Program-made: the position numbers and the translations under genes
Origin: Gloeopeniophorella convolvens
Lineage: Eukaryota > Basidiomycota > Agaricomycetes > Russulales
DNA length: 18,570 nucleotides
NCBI GenBank assembly: GCA_022496205.1
Contig: WTXD01000197.1
Coordinates: 1-18,570, forward strand
Direction of reading: 5' to 3'
Shown: positions 1 through 7,111 of the stretch, piece after piece
Layout of the letters: every line of letters begins with the position of its first letter
How positions within the stretch are numbered: the stretch's first letter is position 1
The notes under the pieces: model-generated
Database searches by the model: none
The model's input: the letters and a program-made list of their open reading frames with translations, nothing else
Told to the model about the DNA's origin: nothing

Positions 1-654
1 CTTTCGAATGTCGGTGTCCTTGCGTTCGCTGTTACATATGTACTACTGCGTGGAACGCCGGAGATGAACATCGCGATTGCCTGGCCTGAGATTCCCGACA
101 AGGCTTGCCCACAGCAAGGCGCATCAGGTACACTCGAGTGCCCTCAGCGCTGTGGGTTCTCGCCCCAAGACGAGCGCCCGAGTGTGTAATGTCTGTGGAC
201 GCAGGGGGCCTAGGCGAGGGGCAGGTGACATGGTGTGGCCGGCGCACAGACCGTGGATCTAGTTTGTGTCTGCTCATCGACATCAGTCGACGCGAGTGCA
301 CGTTGCCCCAGGACCCTGCCAAACCCCTATAGAGCTCCGATGCAAAAAAAACCGAAAATCGCCGGCCCGGGGCAGGAGGTTAGATGCTTTTGAACCGAAT
401 GTGGTCTCGTGACCAACCGATGTTACATGGCAAAAGAACCGAATCTGGTCAGCTGGCCACTGATCTGGGGTGGGTATGATGAGAAAACGACAGGATACAC
501 TCGGTAATTAGTGCTCTCAGACCACTGTGGGAGATCTTATGCTCAAGTAATGCATGTAGCCTTTCATTTGTTGTTCTGTTGTGACAATGTAGCCACGTTG
601 GTACCTATATCAGCAACGATAGTCATATGGGACACAAAACGAGCGAGCCGGATT
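1..654. other. intergenic stretch, no gene seen
   Basis: No reading frame here has protein-like composition or plausible splice structure; the open frames are short and Arg/Ser/Pro-rich. The only structure I see is a set of short related motifs with core ACCGAA at 351-360, 392-400, 415-420 and 436-445. The first is followed by GCCGGCCCG at 361-369, and this pairing recurs at 1079-1098 (see the repeat entry there). Confidence 0.6.
351..450. repeat. cluster of ACCGAA-core short repeats, left copy
   Basis: ACCGAAAATC followed by GCCGGCCCG lies at 351-369, the block GGAGGTTAGAT at 375-385, GAACCGAAT at 392-400, AACCGA at 415-420 and GAACCGAATCTGGTC at 436-450. The same pieces recur near 1063-1165 in a different order and partly inverted. 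This is what remnants of a small dispersed repeat would look like. No coding capacity or target-site duplication is visible. Confidence 0.4.
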
Positions 655-738
655 GTTGCGTTGACGTAATGGTAAGCATCGTGTTGACCGCGATTGTGCG
701 CGCGGGAAGGTCCGGGGTTCGAATCCCGGCCGATTTTT
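655..738 (+). other. tRNA-like relic or tRNA-derived short element
   Basis: A perfect Pol III B box (GGTTCGAATCC, 716-726) lies 54 nt after an A-box-like sequence (TGACGTAATGG, 662-672; one mismatch to the consensus). Five T's at 734-738 could terminate Pol III. An anticodon-arm-like hairpin (CCGCG 688-692 with CGCGG 701-705, 8-nt loop) and a T-arm-like hairpin (CCGGG with CCCGG) are present. A working tRNA is unlikely. I find no acceptor-stem pairing, the A-to-B spacing is about 10 nt too long, and the anticodon and T loops are 8 nt instead of 7. It may be a tRNA pseudogene or the head of a tRNA-derived SINE. No anticodon can be assigned safely. Confidence 0.45.
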
Positions 739-1062
739 CCTTCGGGCTACGGGCATCTTGTCAACAAATACATGCTGCTAGTGGGAACGGGGCCACGCAG
801 ACACCATAAAACAGATTTCGACTGTTCTATTTATCAACCAAATCACAGTGAATTCAATCTCCCACAGCTCAGGATTCAAATAGGTGACTCTAAGTACCAG
901 TCATTGACCAATCATGTCATACTTTCTCACTCAGCGCCTACTCTGCTGTAAAGAAGTCTCATTTACACAACACTGCATGCAACGCGAGGCCGATTGGAGG
1001 CTCTGGCCAAAGTTACGTGCAGAAACAACTGAAATGCAATGTTGCAGCGCAGAGGTTGTGCC
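739..1062. other. intergenic stretch, nothing recognised
   Basis: This is AT-richer sequence between the tRNA-like relic and the repeat block. The open frame over 694-951 has no recognisable motif and no splice context. I see no gene. Confidence 0.6.
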
Positions 1063-1165
1063 AGGTTAGATGGAAGAGAACCGAATCTTGCCGGCCCGCT
1101 CCGGGACGTCCCGGGCCGGAGATCCCGAAGAGAACCGAAAATCTGCTCCTCAGGATCTAACCTCC
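1063..1165. repeat. inverted-repeat-bounded 100-bp element with GC hairpin
   Basis: AGGTTAGAT (1063-1071) and its inverse ATCTAACCT (1155-1163) bound a segment with two ACCGAA motifs (from 1079 and 1133). Inside is a strong hairpin, CCGGCCCG (1091-1098) with CGGGCCGG (1112-1119). A perfect 14-bp palindrome, CCGGGACGTCCCGG, occupies 1101-1114. It lies 64-166 bp upstream of the start codon of the first gene. It could therefore be a promoter feature or a small non-autonomous repeat. Confidence 0.45.
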
Positions 1166-1228
1166 ATACGGGTTTGGCAGGGTCCTGTTGCCCCGCACAC
1201 GCCGTTGCACACGCCCGTTATTACTGCC

Positions 1229-2720
1229 ATGTCCCGCCCACGACCCTCGCTCCCCGCCTCTTCCTCCGACTTTGCCCTCAGAGCCTCCTCGTCCTCGCTC
1301 CAGTCCCCCACAGACGACCCCTTCAACGGCGTCAACCCCCTCTTCTTCCGCTTCCGCCGTCCCAGCCTCCTCGCACCAAAGTACATCTCCGACTCCCGCC
1401 TCGCCAGCCCCCTCTCCGCCTCCTTCTCCTCGCCCCTCCGCTCCTCCTCCGCCTCGGACGTCGACCGAGAGCGTATATGGGCAGACTCGGGCTCCACATC
1501 CGGAAGCTCAGAGAACGCAACGCCCCCGCTCAACGGCAGCGAAGCCGACAAGGACCCCGGCACCGACAGCGACAGCGCCATGAAGACCAGCCGCCCACAG
1601 ACCCCGCCCCCACGCCCCGCCTCCTCCTCCAGCATGGACGTCCTCGCCGAGGCCTCCTACCACCCGCACCTCCGCCGCCTCGCGCAGCCCCCCGTGCCCG
1701 CGCCCCTCCCCGCCCCTCCCCCGCGCCGCCGCCGCCGCCACCCCGCTCACCCCGCCCCGCGTGCGCACCCACGCGAAGCTCCCGCGCATCCTCAGCCTCG
1801 TCAGCGAGTCCGCGCGCCCCGACGAGAACGAGGTCAAGTCCGAGGCGCAGTTCCAGCGCCTCGTCGCGTCCTTCTCCGAGCTGCCCATGGCGCCGCGCAC
1901 GCCGCGCGGCGCGGCGCCGTCCGACCGCGGGCGCTACCCCGAGGCCGCCGCAGCCGACGACGAGCGCGCCGCGACGCCGAGCGACGACAGCGACTACGAC
2001 GAGCCCGAGCCGCCGCCGCCGTTCGCGTTTGCGCCGCCCGCGCCCGAGCCGCTCGCCATACATACGCGTACGCCCGCGGCGAGCGTTAGCGGGAGCCTGT
2101 GCGGCGACGACCCGCCCGGCGAGAGCCCCGGCGCGGCGATGGACGTCGACTCGATGGTGAGCAGGCCCGTGCTTGCGGGCGCTAGGCGGCGGCTGACTGT
2201 GTTGTGTAGCCCCCGTCGCTGTTTGGGTCGCCTGCGGCGGCGTCGCTGCACCAGTGGAGGTACACGCCGCCGCCGACGGCCTCCTCCGCCGTCCGCACCA
2301 GCAAGCGCAAGTGTAAGCCCACCCCCGGCGCATACACGCCCACGACGCTAACACACGGTTGCAGACGACGACCGCTTCGACCCGTACCCGACTTCCTCGA
2401 AGCGGCGCGCCGTCTCCCCCTCCGTCACCTACCTGCGCGAGACGCACACCTCGCTCTCGCCGATTTACATCCCGCGCGCGGGCGGCGCGCCGCGCGGGCC
2501 GATCGCGGTGCCCGTCGCGTCGTCCTCGGCCGCGGGGTCCGTCGCGTCGTCGCCGATCTCGCACGGCGGCGCGCTGCCGTTCGCGAGCCCGACGCTGCGC
2601 GCGACGATGAGCCTCGCGAGCCCGATCGCGCGCCCGAAGCGCATGAGCCGCCGGATCGACGGCGAGGACCGCGAGGTGGACGGCACGGGCGAGGCGGTCA
2701 ACGGGCTGTCGCTTGCGTGA
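1229..2720 (+). CDS. uncharacterised Ser/Pro-rich basidiomycete protein
   Basis: I do not recognise this protein. The start is ATG 1229 (MSRPRPSLPASSSDF). The model has exons 1229-2156, 2210-2312 and 2365-2720, with introns GTGAGC..TAG (53 nt) and GTAAGC..CAG (52 nt). It gives about 461 aa. Most of the product is low-complexity Ser, Pro, Ala and Asp with many SP/TP dipeptides, suggesting a disordered phospho-regulated protein. Three stretches look constrained: an aromatic/basic patch near residues 30-50 (FNGVNPLFFRFRRPSLLAPK), a block near 179-219 containing KLPRILSLVSES and SEAQFQRLVASFSELP, and one near 341-366 containing KYDDRFDPYPTSSKRRAVSP. The first and second halves of exon 1 lie in different frames; the switch falls in C-rich sequence near 1694-1740 (one extra base, or an unlikely 85-nt intron 1694-1778). 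No domain can be named. It ends 438 bp from the convergent TRAPPC2L gene. Confidence 0.75.
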
Positions 2721-3158
2721 TCGTGCTGGGTGTTGGCTGGCGTGGTTTTTTTTCTGGGTATTTACATGTGTCGCTGCGCATCTCGCCGTTCGTTCGTTCG
2801 TTCGTTCACTCGTCTTTGCATCGTGCATCTGTATTTGTATCATACGCATCGCATCGTCTCATACTCACACGCCACGTTCACAGCAGTGCTAGTTCGTCTA
2901 CAAGTGCAATACAATACAGCTATCTGGACGGATGTGCGCCTCGTATCTGTCCCAGCTCCCGTGTGCTGGAGAGAGCTGCGTCAACTGAAAGGCGCATGTA
3001 TGCGTGCTCTGGGTTCGTCTAGGGCGCGCGCGCCACGCGGCGCCCGCAGCCCTGGGCAACATCGGATCTGCGGGCACACGCCGAACCACCGCCACCACCA
3101 CCACCATCACACGCACATCACGCAAGGAAGAGGACAAGGGCAAGGGCAGGGGTAAAGG
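2721..3158. other. convergent 3' intergenic region with (CGTT)5 tract
   Basis: This spacer lies between the stop codons of two convergent genes. It holds a (CGTT)5 microsatellite at 2787-2806 and a CCA-rich stretch around 3085-3112. The open frames are repeat-driven (one has a His run) and carry no protein signature. It probably contains both 3' UTRs. Confidence 0.6.
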
Positions 3159-3761
3159 CTAGGCATTGTCGGGCGGCAGCGCGCCCGCGGCGCGCGCGAC
3201 CTCGTCCACGCGCCGGCGCAGCGCAGCCCACTGTGCGGGCGGCGCATCGGGCGGCGCGTCGAGCGGCGCGTGCAGCTTCAGGAACGGGTCCGCGGCGGCG
3301 CGGTAGTACGCCCAGTGCAGCGCCTTGAAGACCTGCGCGCGCGCCGTCAGGGGTGTATGTGTGTGTGTGTGGGAGTGAGGGGGCGCACGGCGAGGACGTC
3401 CGCGTCGCGCACGACGGCGTCTGAGAGCGCGAGCGCGAGGACGATCTTGAGCTTCAGCGGCGTGACGTAGGCGTACACCGCGACGTCCTCGAGCGCGTAG
3501 AGGAAGCCGAGGTAGCTGTCGGCACCCTTGGGCGCGGCGGCGACTGCGTGCGTGGCGGGCGGTCAGCGTGCGTGCAGGGGAGGGGAGAGGGGCGGAGGCG
3601 GGGCACGCACGGCGCTCGTCGATGACGTCGAGGGCGGTGTGCGCGAGGTAGTGGTACTTGAGGGCGTCGCCGGCGCCGGCAAAGGCGCGGACGAGCAGCG
3701 GGTGGTTCTGCGGGGAGATGAAGGCGGCGGCGGCGAGGGTGAGCTGCAGCGCGCCCGGCAT
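3159..3761 (-). CDS. TRAPPC2L: TRAPP complex subunit TRAPPC2L/Tca17 (sedlin-like)
   Basis: This is a small longin-fold subunit of the TRAPP tethering complex, which acts in ER-Golgi and Golgi traffic as a Rab exchange factor. Exons read on the minus strand are 3761-3611, 3543-3389 and 3332-3159. The introns are 67 nt (GTGCGT..CAG) and 56 nt (GTGCGC..CAG), and all phases close to give 159 aa. Family features are clear: an N-terminal strand (AAFISPQNHPLLVRAF), the segment LKYHYLAHTALDVIDER, then YLGFLYALEDVAVYAYVTPLKLK, and a C-terminal helix starting VFKALHWAYYRAAADPF. These follow the order seen in human TRAPPC2L, which is about 140 aa; here a short Ala/Pro-rich tail is added. The start MPGALQLTL is the first in-frame ATG and begins just before the first strand, as in the family. 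The gene is divergent from NOP6, with 142 bp between start codons. Confidence 0.93.
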   Translation of the reverse strand: MPGALQLTLAAAAFISPQNHPLLVRAFAGAGDALKYHYLAHTALDVIDERRACPASAPLPSPARTLTARHARSRRRAQGCRQLPRLPLRARGRRGVRLRHAAEAQDRPRARALRRRRARRGRPRRAPPHSHTHTHTPLTARAQVFKALHWAYYRAAADPFLKLHAPLDAPPDAPPAQWAALRRRVDEVARAAGALPPDNA

Positions 3762-3903
3762 CGCGGTCTCGGTCCAAGGGTGCGCCTTCCTTTTCCGGCG
3801 CGCCTCATTTTCGTGGCCATCCACTCATACTCACAACACTTGTTGTGACCTCAGAGGAGCAGCCCCACACCCAGCACACCACCCACGCGCACCACCGCAC
3901 ACC
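3762..3903. promoter_or_regulatory. shared divergent promoter of TRAPPC2L and NOP6
   Basis: Only 142 bp separate the two start codons, so both promoters and 5' leaders must overlap. An exact inverted repeat, TCACAAC (3831-3837) with GTTGTGA (3842-3848) around ACTT, lies in the NOP6-proximal half. It could bind a dimeric regulator. The right part (3850-3903) is a C/A-rich leader ending in ACACCATG. Co-regulation of the two genes is an inference from layout only. Confidence 0.6.
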
Positions 3904-5072
3904 ATGCCCTCCGACCAACCCACACGCCTCACCAAAAAGCAGAAAAAGGCCTCTGCCTTCCGCGCGCGCTCCAAACCCACCACCACCACCCCCAACCCTT
4001 CCCCGCCTCCGACGAAGCACCAGAACTAGAGCACGAACACGATGCCCAGCGGCCTGTGGAAACTCCGCCTGTACCTCCGCCTGCGCGCGCTCGCGCGCGA
4101 GACGACGCTCCTGCTGGGCCTGCGGCGCCGCCTGCGGGTGCGGGGAAGCGCAAGCGCGCGGATGGCAGCGGATCGCCGCGCGCGGCGAAAAAGGCACGGG
4201 GTGGGCGGGTGGGCGGGGGTGCTGTTCCCGTGGCACACGAGCAGGAGGCCGGCGGGGAGGGGGAGGCGGGCATGAGCGGCGAGGCGGAGGGGGAGGGGGA
4301 GGGGGCGAAGGGCAAGGGCGGGCAGCGGTATATCCTATTTATCGGTGCGTTGCGCGGTTGCCGCTGCGCGGAGACAGGCGTCGCTGAGCCGCGCAGGAAA
4401 CCTCAAATACACCACAACGCGCGACGCCATCCAAGCGCACTTCAACGCCGTCTGCGGTGCGCCCCTCCCTCCCTCCCTCCCTCCCTCTCCCTCCCCCTCA
4501 CAACCCTTACACACCCACGCAGACCCCGCGCCGACCGTGCGCCTGCTCACGCCCAAGCACGCCGCGACCAAGTCCAAGGGCTGCGCGTTCCTCGAGTTCG
4601 CCGCGCGCGGCGCGCTGCAGGCCGCGCTGCGCCTGCACCAGAGCACGCTCGACGGGCGGCGGATCAACGTCGAGCTGACCGCGGGCGGCGGCGGCAAGGG
4701 CGGCGCGCGCGTCGCGAAGGTGCAGGCGCGCAACAAGGAGCTCGCGGCGCAGCGCGTGCGTGCGCGCGCTCTCTCCCCCGTTGCGCTCCCTTTACTCACG
4801 TGTGGTGTGGTGTGCTCCGGTTGCAGACGAAACGCGCGCAGAAGATGAGCAAGGGCGAGGGCGGGGGCGAGGCGCCCGTGCCTGTGCAGGCGCAGCGCTT
4901 CTCGACGACGTCGGGCGAGGGCGCGGTCCCGCGCACGAAGCGCACGTGGACGGTCGGCGGCGCGGACGACGGCGGCGCGACGCACCGCGGGGGCAAGAAG
5001 GCGAAGAAGGCGCGCGGCGCGGCGCGGGCGAAGAGCTGGGGCACGGGTGTGAACGCGCTGCCTGTCGGGTGA
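3904..5072 (+). CDS. NOP6: Nop6-type nucleolar RRM protein (frame break in exon 1)
   Basis: This is an RNA-binding protein of the Nop6 family, which helps small-subunit ribosome biogenesis in the nucleolus. Exons are 3904-4344, 4397-4456, 4523-4755 and 4827-5072. Introns are 52, 66 and 71 nt, with donors GTGCGT, GTGCGC and GTGCGT. The N-terminus (RLTKKQKKASAFRAR) matches the basic start typical of the family. An acidic and Lys/Arg-rich linker follows (GKRKRADGSGS, AKKARGG), then one RRM from about residue 144: RNP2-like YILFIGNL and RNP1-like SKGCAFLEF, ending RRINVELTAGGGG. The tail is basic (KRAQKM, KKAKKARGAARAKSW). The start and the rest of exon 1 lie in different frames. The switch near 3990-4005 needs one extra base and no GT exists there for an intron. 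With that base the product is 326 aa and all phases fit. Confidence 0.88.
4286..4319 (+). repeat. G-tract run in NOP6 exon 1
   Basis: Successive runs of 3-5 G separated by one to three bases occur on the coding strand and encode an acidic Gly/Glu linker. The pattern is compatible with G-quadruplex formation in DNA or mRNA. It is a composition-based observation only. Confidence 0.55.
4463..4500 (+). repeat. (CCCT)6 microsatellite inside NOP6 intron 2
   Basis: Six tandem CCCT units (4463-4486) are followed by further C/T sequence. Together they occupy more than half of a 66-nt intron and serve as its polypyrimidine stretch. The opposite strand is (AGGG)n, which can form a G-quadruplex. Confidence 0.85.
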
Positions 5073-5246
5073 CCGGTGACCGGCTGGGTGTTGCGCGCTG
5101 GGTGGGTGGCAAGGCAGGTCTATCTATAGGCGGGGCAGTCCGTGCTCCGTGGGTACTGTACTGTAAGGGCATGTGTGCGTGCATGGAGCGAGTATATACA
5201 TATTGTTACAACCGCGTCGCGGCGCAGCCGCGGCCGGGCAAGTCCG
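5073..5246. other. convergent spacer between NOP6 and SED5
   Basis: These 174 bp lie between convergent stop codons and must hold both 3' UTRs. No repeat or hairpin terminator stands out. Confidence 0.6.
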
Positions 5247-6630
5247 TCATGATACCAGGATGAAAATCAAGAACTGTGGGCACGCCAGCGTCAGTCAGTT
5301 GGTCGGCGGCGCGCGGAGTGGGCAGAAGGGGACGCACGAATACGATGAGCACGCCAAAGACCTTGAGCATGAGCCAGCGGTTGCTCGATATGTTCGCGTA
5401 GTACTTGAGCAGCTCGCGCTGCGCGCCGCCGACGTTCGACGCAATGTCGAGCGTGTCCGCGTCGATGCGCTGCACCGTCTCGCGCTGCTCGGCGACCATG
5501 TGCGCGAGCTGGTTGAAGATCTGCCCGAGCTCCGCGATCGTCGTCTCGATCGACTCGATCGCCGTCGAGCGCGACTGGATGTACGAGTCCTGCGCGCGCG
5601 CGTCAGCCATGCCCTGTGGACTGCCGCACGTGCGCGGGGGGCGCACCTGCTGCTCGACGAGCTGCATCTGCTGGAACGGGTTGCTGCCGCCGCTGCCGTT
5701 CGGCGCGCCGGCGCCGCCCTCGGCGTGCTCGAGGTCGAGCGCGAGCATGCCGCCGTTGGGCGTCGCGCGGCCCTTGCCCTTGGTGTCGAGGCGGCCGGCC
5801 GAGCCGTCGCCCATCGGGTCCTGGCGCTGCGTGCTGGAGAAGAGGTACGAGCCTGGCGTGCTCGGGTCAGCTCGGGCGCGAGAAGCGGGAGAAGCGCGCC
5901 ACGGACCCTGTGGTGCCTGGCTCGCGGCCGACGCGGCGGAGTACATGAACTGCTCGTTCGGTCCTTCGACTCTTTCATGTTCTGCGCGGGGCGGCGTTTC
6001 AGGTCGGCGGGTTGGATTGCGCCGTGGCGGTGGGGCGGGGCGTACCTGTGTGCGGACCTCGAGGACGTCCTTGAAGGCGACGCTCGTGTCTGCGAGCTTG
6101 TTCTGCAGCAGCATGACGACATTGTGGTTGTGCTCGTCGACCTGTTTCCCCTCGGGCGACTTGGCGCCGCCCTGCGCCTTGCGCTGTTTCACGTACGCCT
6201 GGAGCGCGGCGATCTGCTTGTTTATGCTTGCAATGTCTTGTTTGATCACGAACGTCAGTTCCTGGAGAACCCGTCCAAGTTAGGGGAGCGAGGTAGCCGG
6301 GGGGGCCGGTGCCACGTACGCTGATCTCCACTGGCCGGTCGTCGAAGAGTGTTTTCCGTTTCGCCACTGCGGGACAGGGTGTGTGAGCCTCCCTCGTCCG
6401 ACGCGGGGAGCCGGCATACGCACATTGTGCCAGTTTGCCGAGCTTGACTGTCGTGCTGCTGATGTCTCTGCCGATCGCGCTGGCCATGTGGGTGAACTCG
6501 CTCTTGTTGTCCGGGCGCGCCTGGCCATCCAAGAGCCGTTGTTTGTCTGGATGGCGGCGGGGAGGGAGGAGCGGTTGCGGATGGAGTCTACGCAGGCGCG
6601 GAACTCGTTTGTGCGGTCCTGCGTGGGCAT
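5247..6630 (-). CDS. SED5: Sed5/syntaxin-5, Golgi Qa-SNARE (two frame breaks)
   Basis: This is the cis-Golgi target-membrane SNARE that pairs with Bos1/Bet1/Sec22-type partners in ER-Golgi fusion. Minus-strand exons are 6630-6424, 6366-6320, 6261-6046, 5981-5907, 5852-5647, 5589-5338 and 5273-5247, with introns of 54-64 nt. With two restored bases the product is 343 aa, close to the family length. Features are an N-terminal MPTQDRTNEFRACVDSIRNRS, then KSEFTHMASAIGRDIS, the syntaxin-5 hallmark LAKRKTLFDDRPVEISELTF and IKQDIASINKQIAALQ. The Qa-SNARE motif spans about 260-313 (predicted zero-layer Gln 286 in HMVAEQRETVQRID). A C-terminal anchor runs from LMLKVFGVLIVF into the 8-residue last exon. 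Frames shift near 6541 (before QRLLDG) and near 5952 (between KESKDRT and EQFMYS); each needs one added base, and each fix makes the exon length match its intron phase. Confidence 0.94.
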
Positions 6631-7111
6631 TGTGGTAGCAATAGATAAAATTAAGCGGAGGGTAAAGAGGTTAGAAAGGAGCGTGGACGTGTCGAGAGCA
6701 GTGAGCACGTCGACCACCGTGGCGCCTTTCTGTCCTCTCCGCTGTGCTGTCACGTAGGTGACCGTCACAGGGGTACTGTCACTCGTAACACGCGTCACGC
6801 ATCACGGGGACGTCATCCCCCATTGAATTGGAGTCGCGCCGCGCCGACTCGGTTTCAGTGCTGGACCTCGTTCTGCTTTCTCGTTGATAGACTTCCCGGG
6901 TCGGAACACTCGCCTCACACCGTGTATGCGATTGTCCCCGCTTTTAAGTCAACACGCCCGACGCTTTAGTGCTCCCCATCTTTCTCATAACGCTTCCCCA
7001 CTCTGCGTGTGCCCCCGTGCTCTGCTCACCCGACATCACTACTCTTCCCCGCGTCTCACCCTAGGTACCCAACACCGTCACACACACAGCTACATCCGAT
7101 CCTCTGAAACA
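6631..7111. promoter_or_regulatory. shared divergent promoter of SED5 and the G3P dehydrogenase
   Basis: The 481 bp between start codons drive both genes. GTCAC occurs at 6749-6753, 6764-6768, 6778-6782 and 6794-6798, and inverted as GTGAC at 6758-6762. The first and inverted copies form a GTCAC-GTAG-GTGAC dyad. A small palindrome, GGGGA (6806-6810) with TCCCC (6816-6820), flanks CGTCA. A stress-element-like AGGGG lies just before 6773. TTTTAA at 6942-6947 resembles a TATA element, and pyrimidine-rich leader sequence follows up to ATG 7112. Confidence 0.5.

Noticed and set aside
655..738. Functional tRNA gene call
   Set aside because: There is no acceptor-stem pairing, the A-box to B-box distance is too long and the loops have the wrong size.
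1530..2849. Long minus-strand open frame (439 codons) opposite the first gene
   Set aside because: It is Arg/Ala-rich shadow sequence in GC-rich DNA, and the plus strand here has introns in phase and a sensible protein.
5173..6324. Long plus-strand open frame (383 codons) opposite SED5
   Set aside because: The minus strand encodes unmistakable syntaxin-5; the plus frame is its complement and has no domain.
6641..6720. Extra upstream SED5 exon
   Set aside because: MPTQDRTNEF is the normal N-terminus of the family, so no upstream exon is needed.
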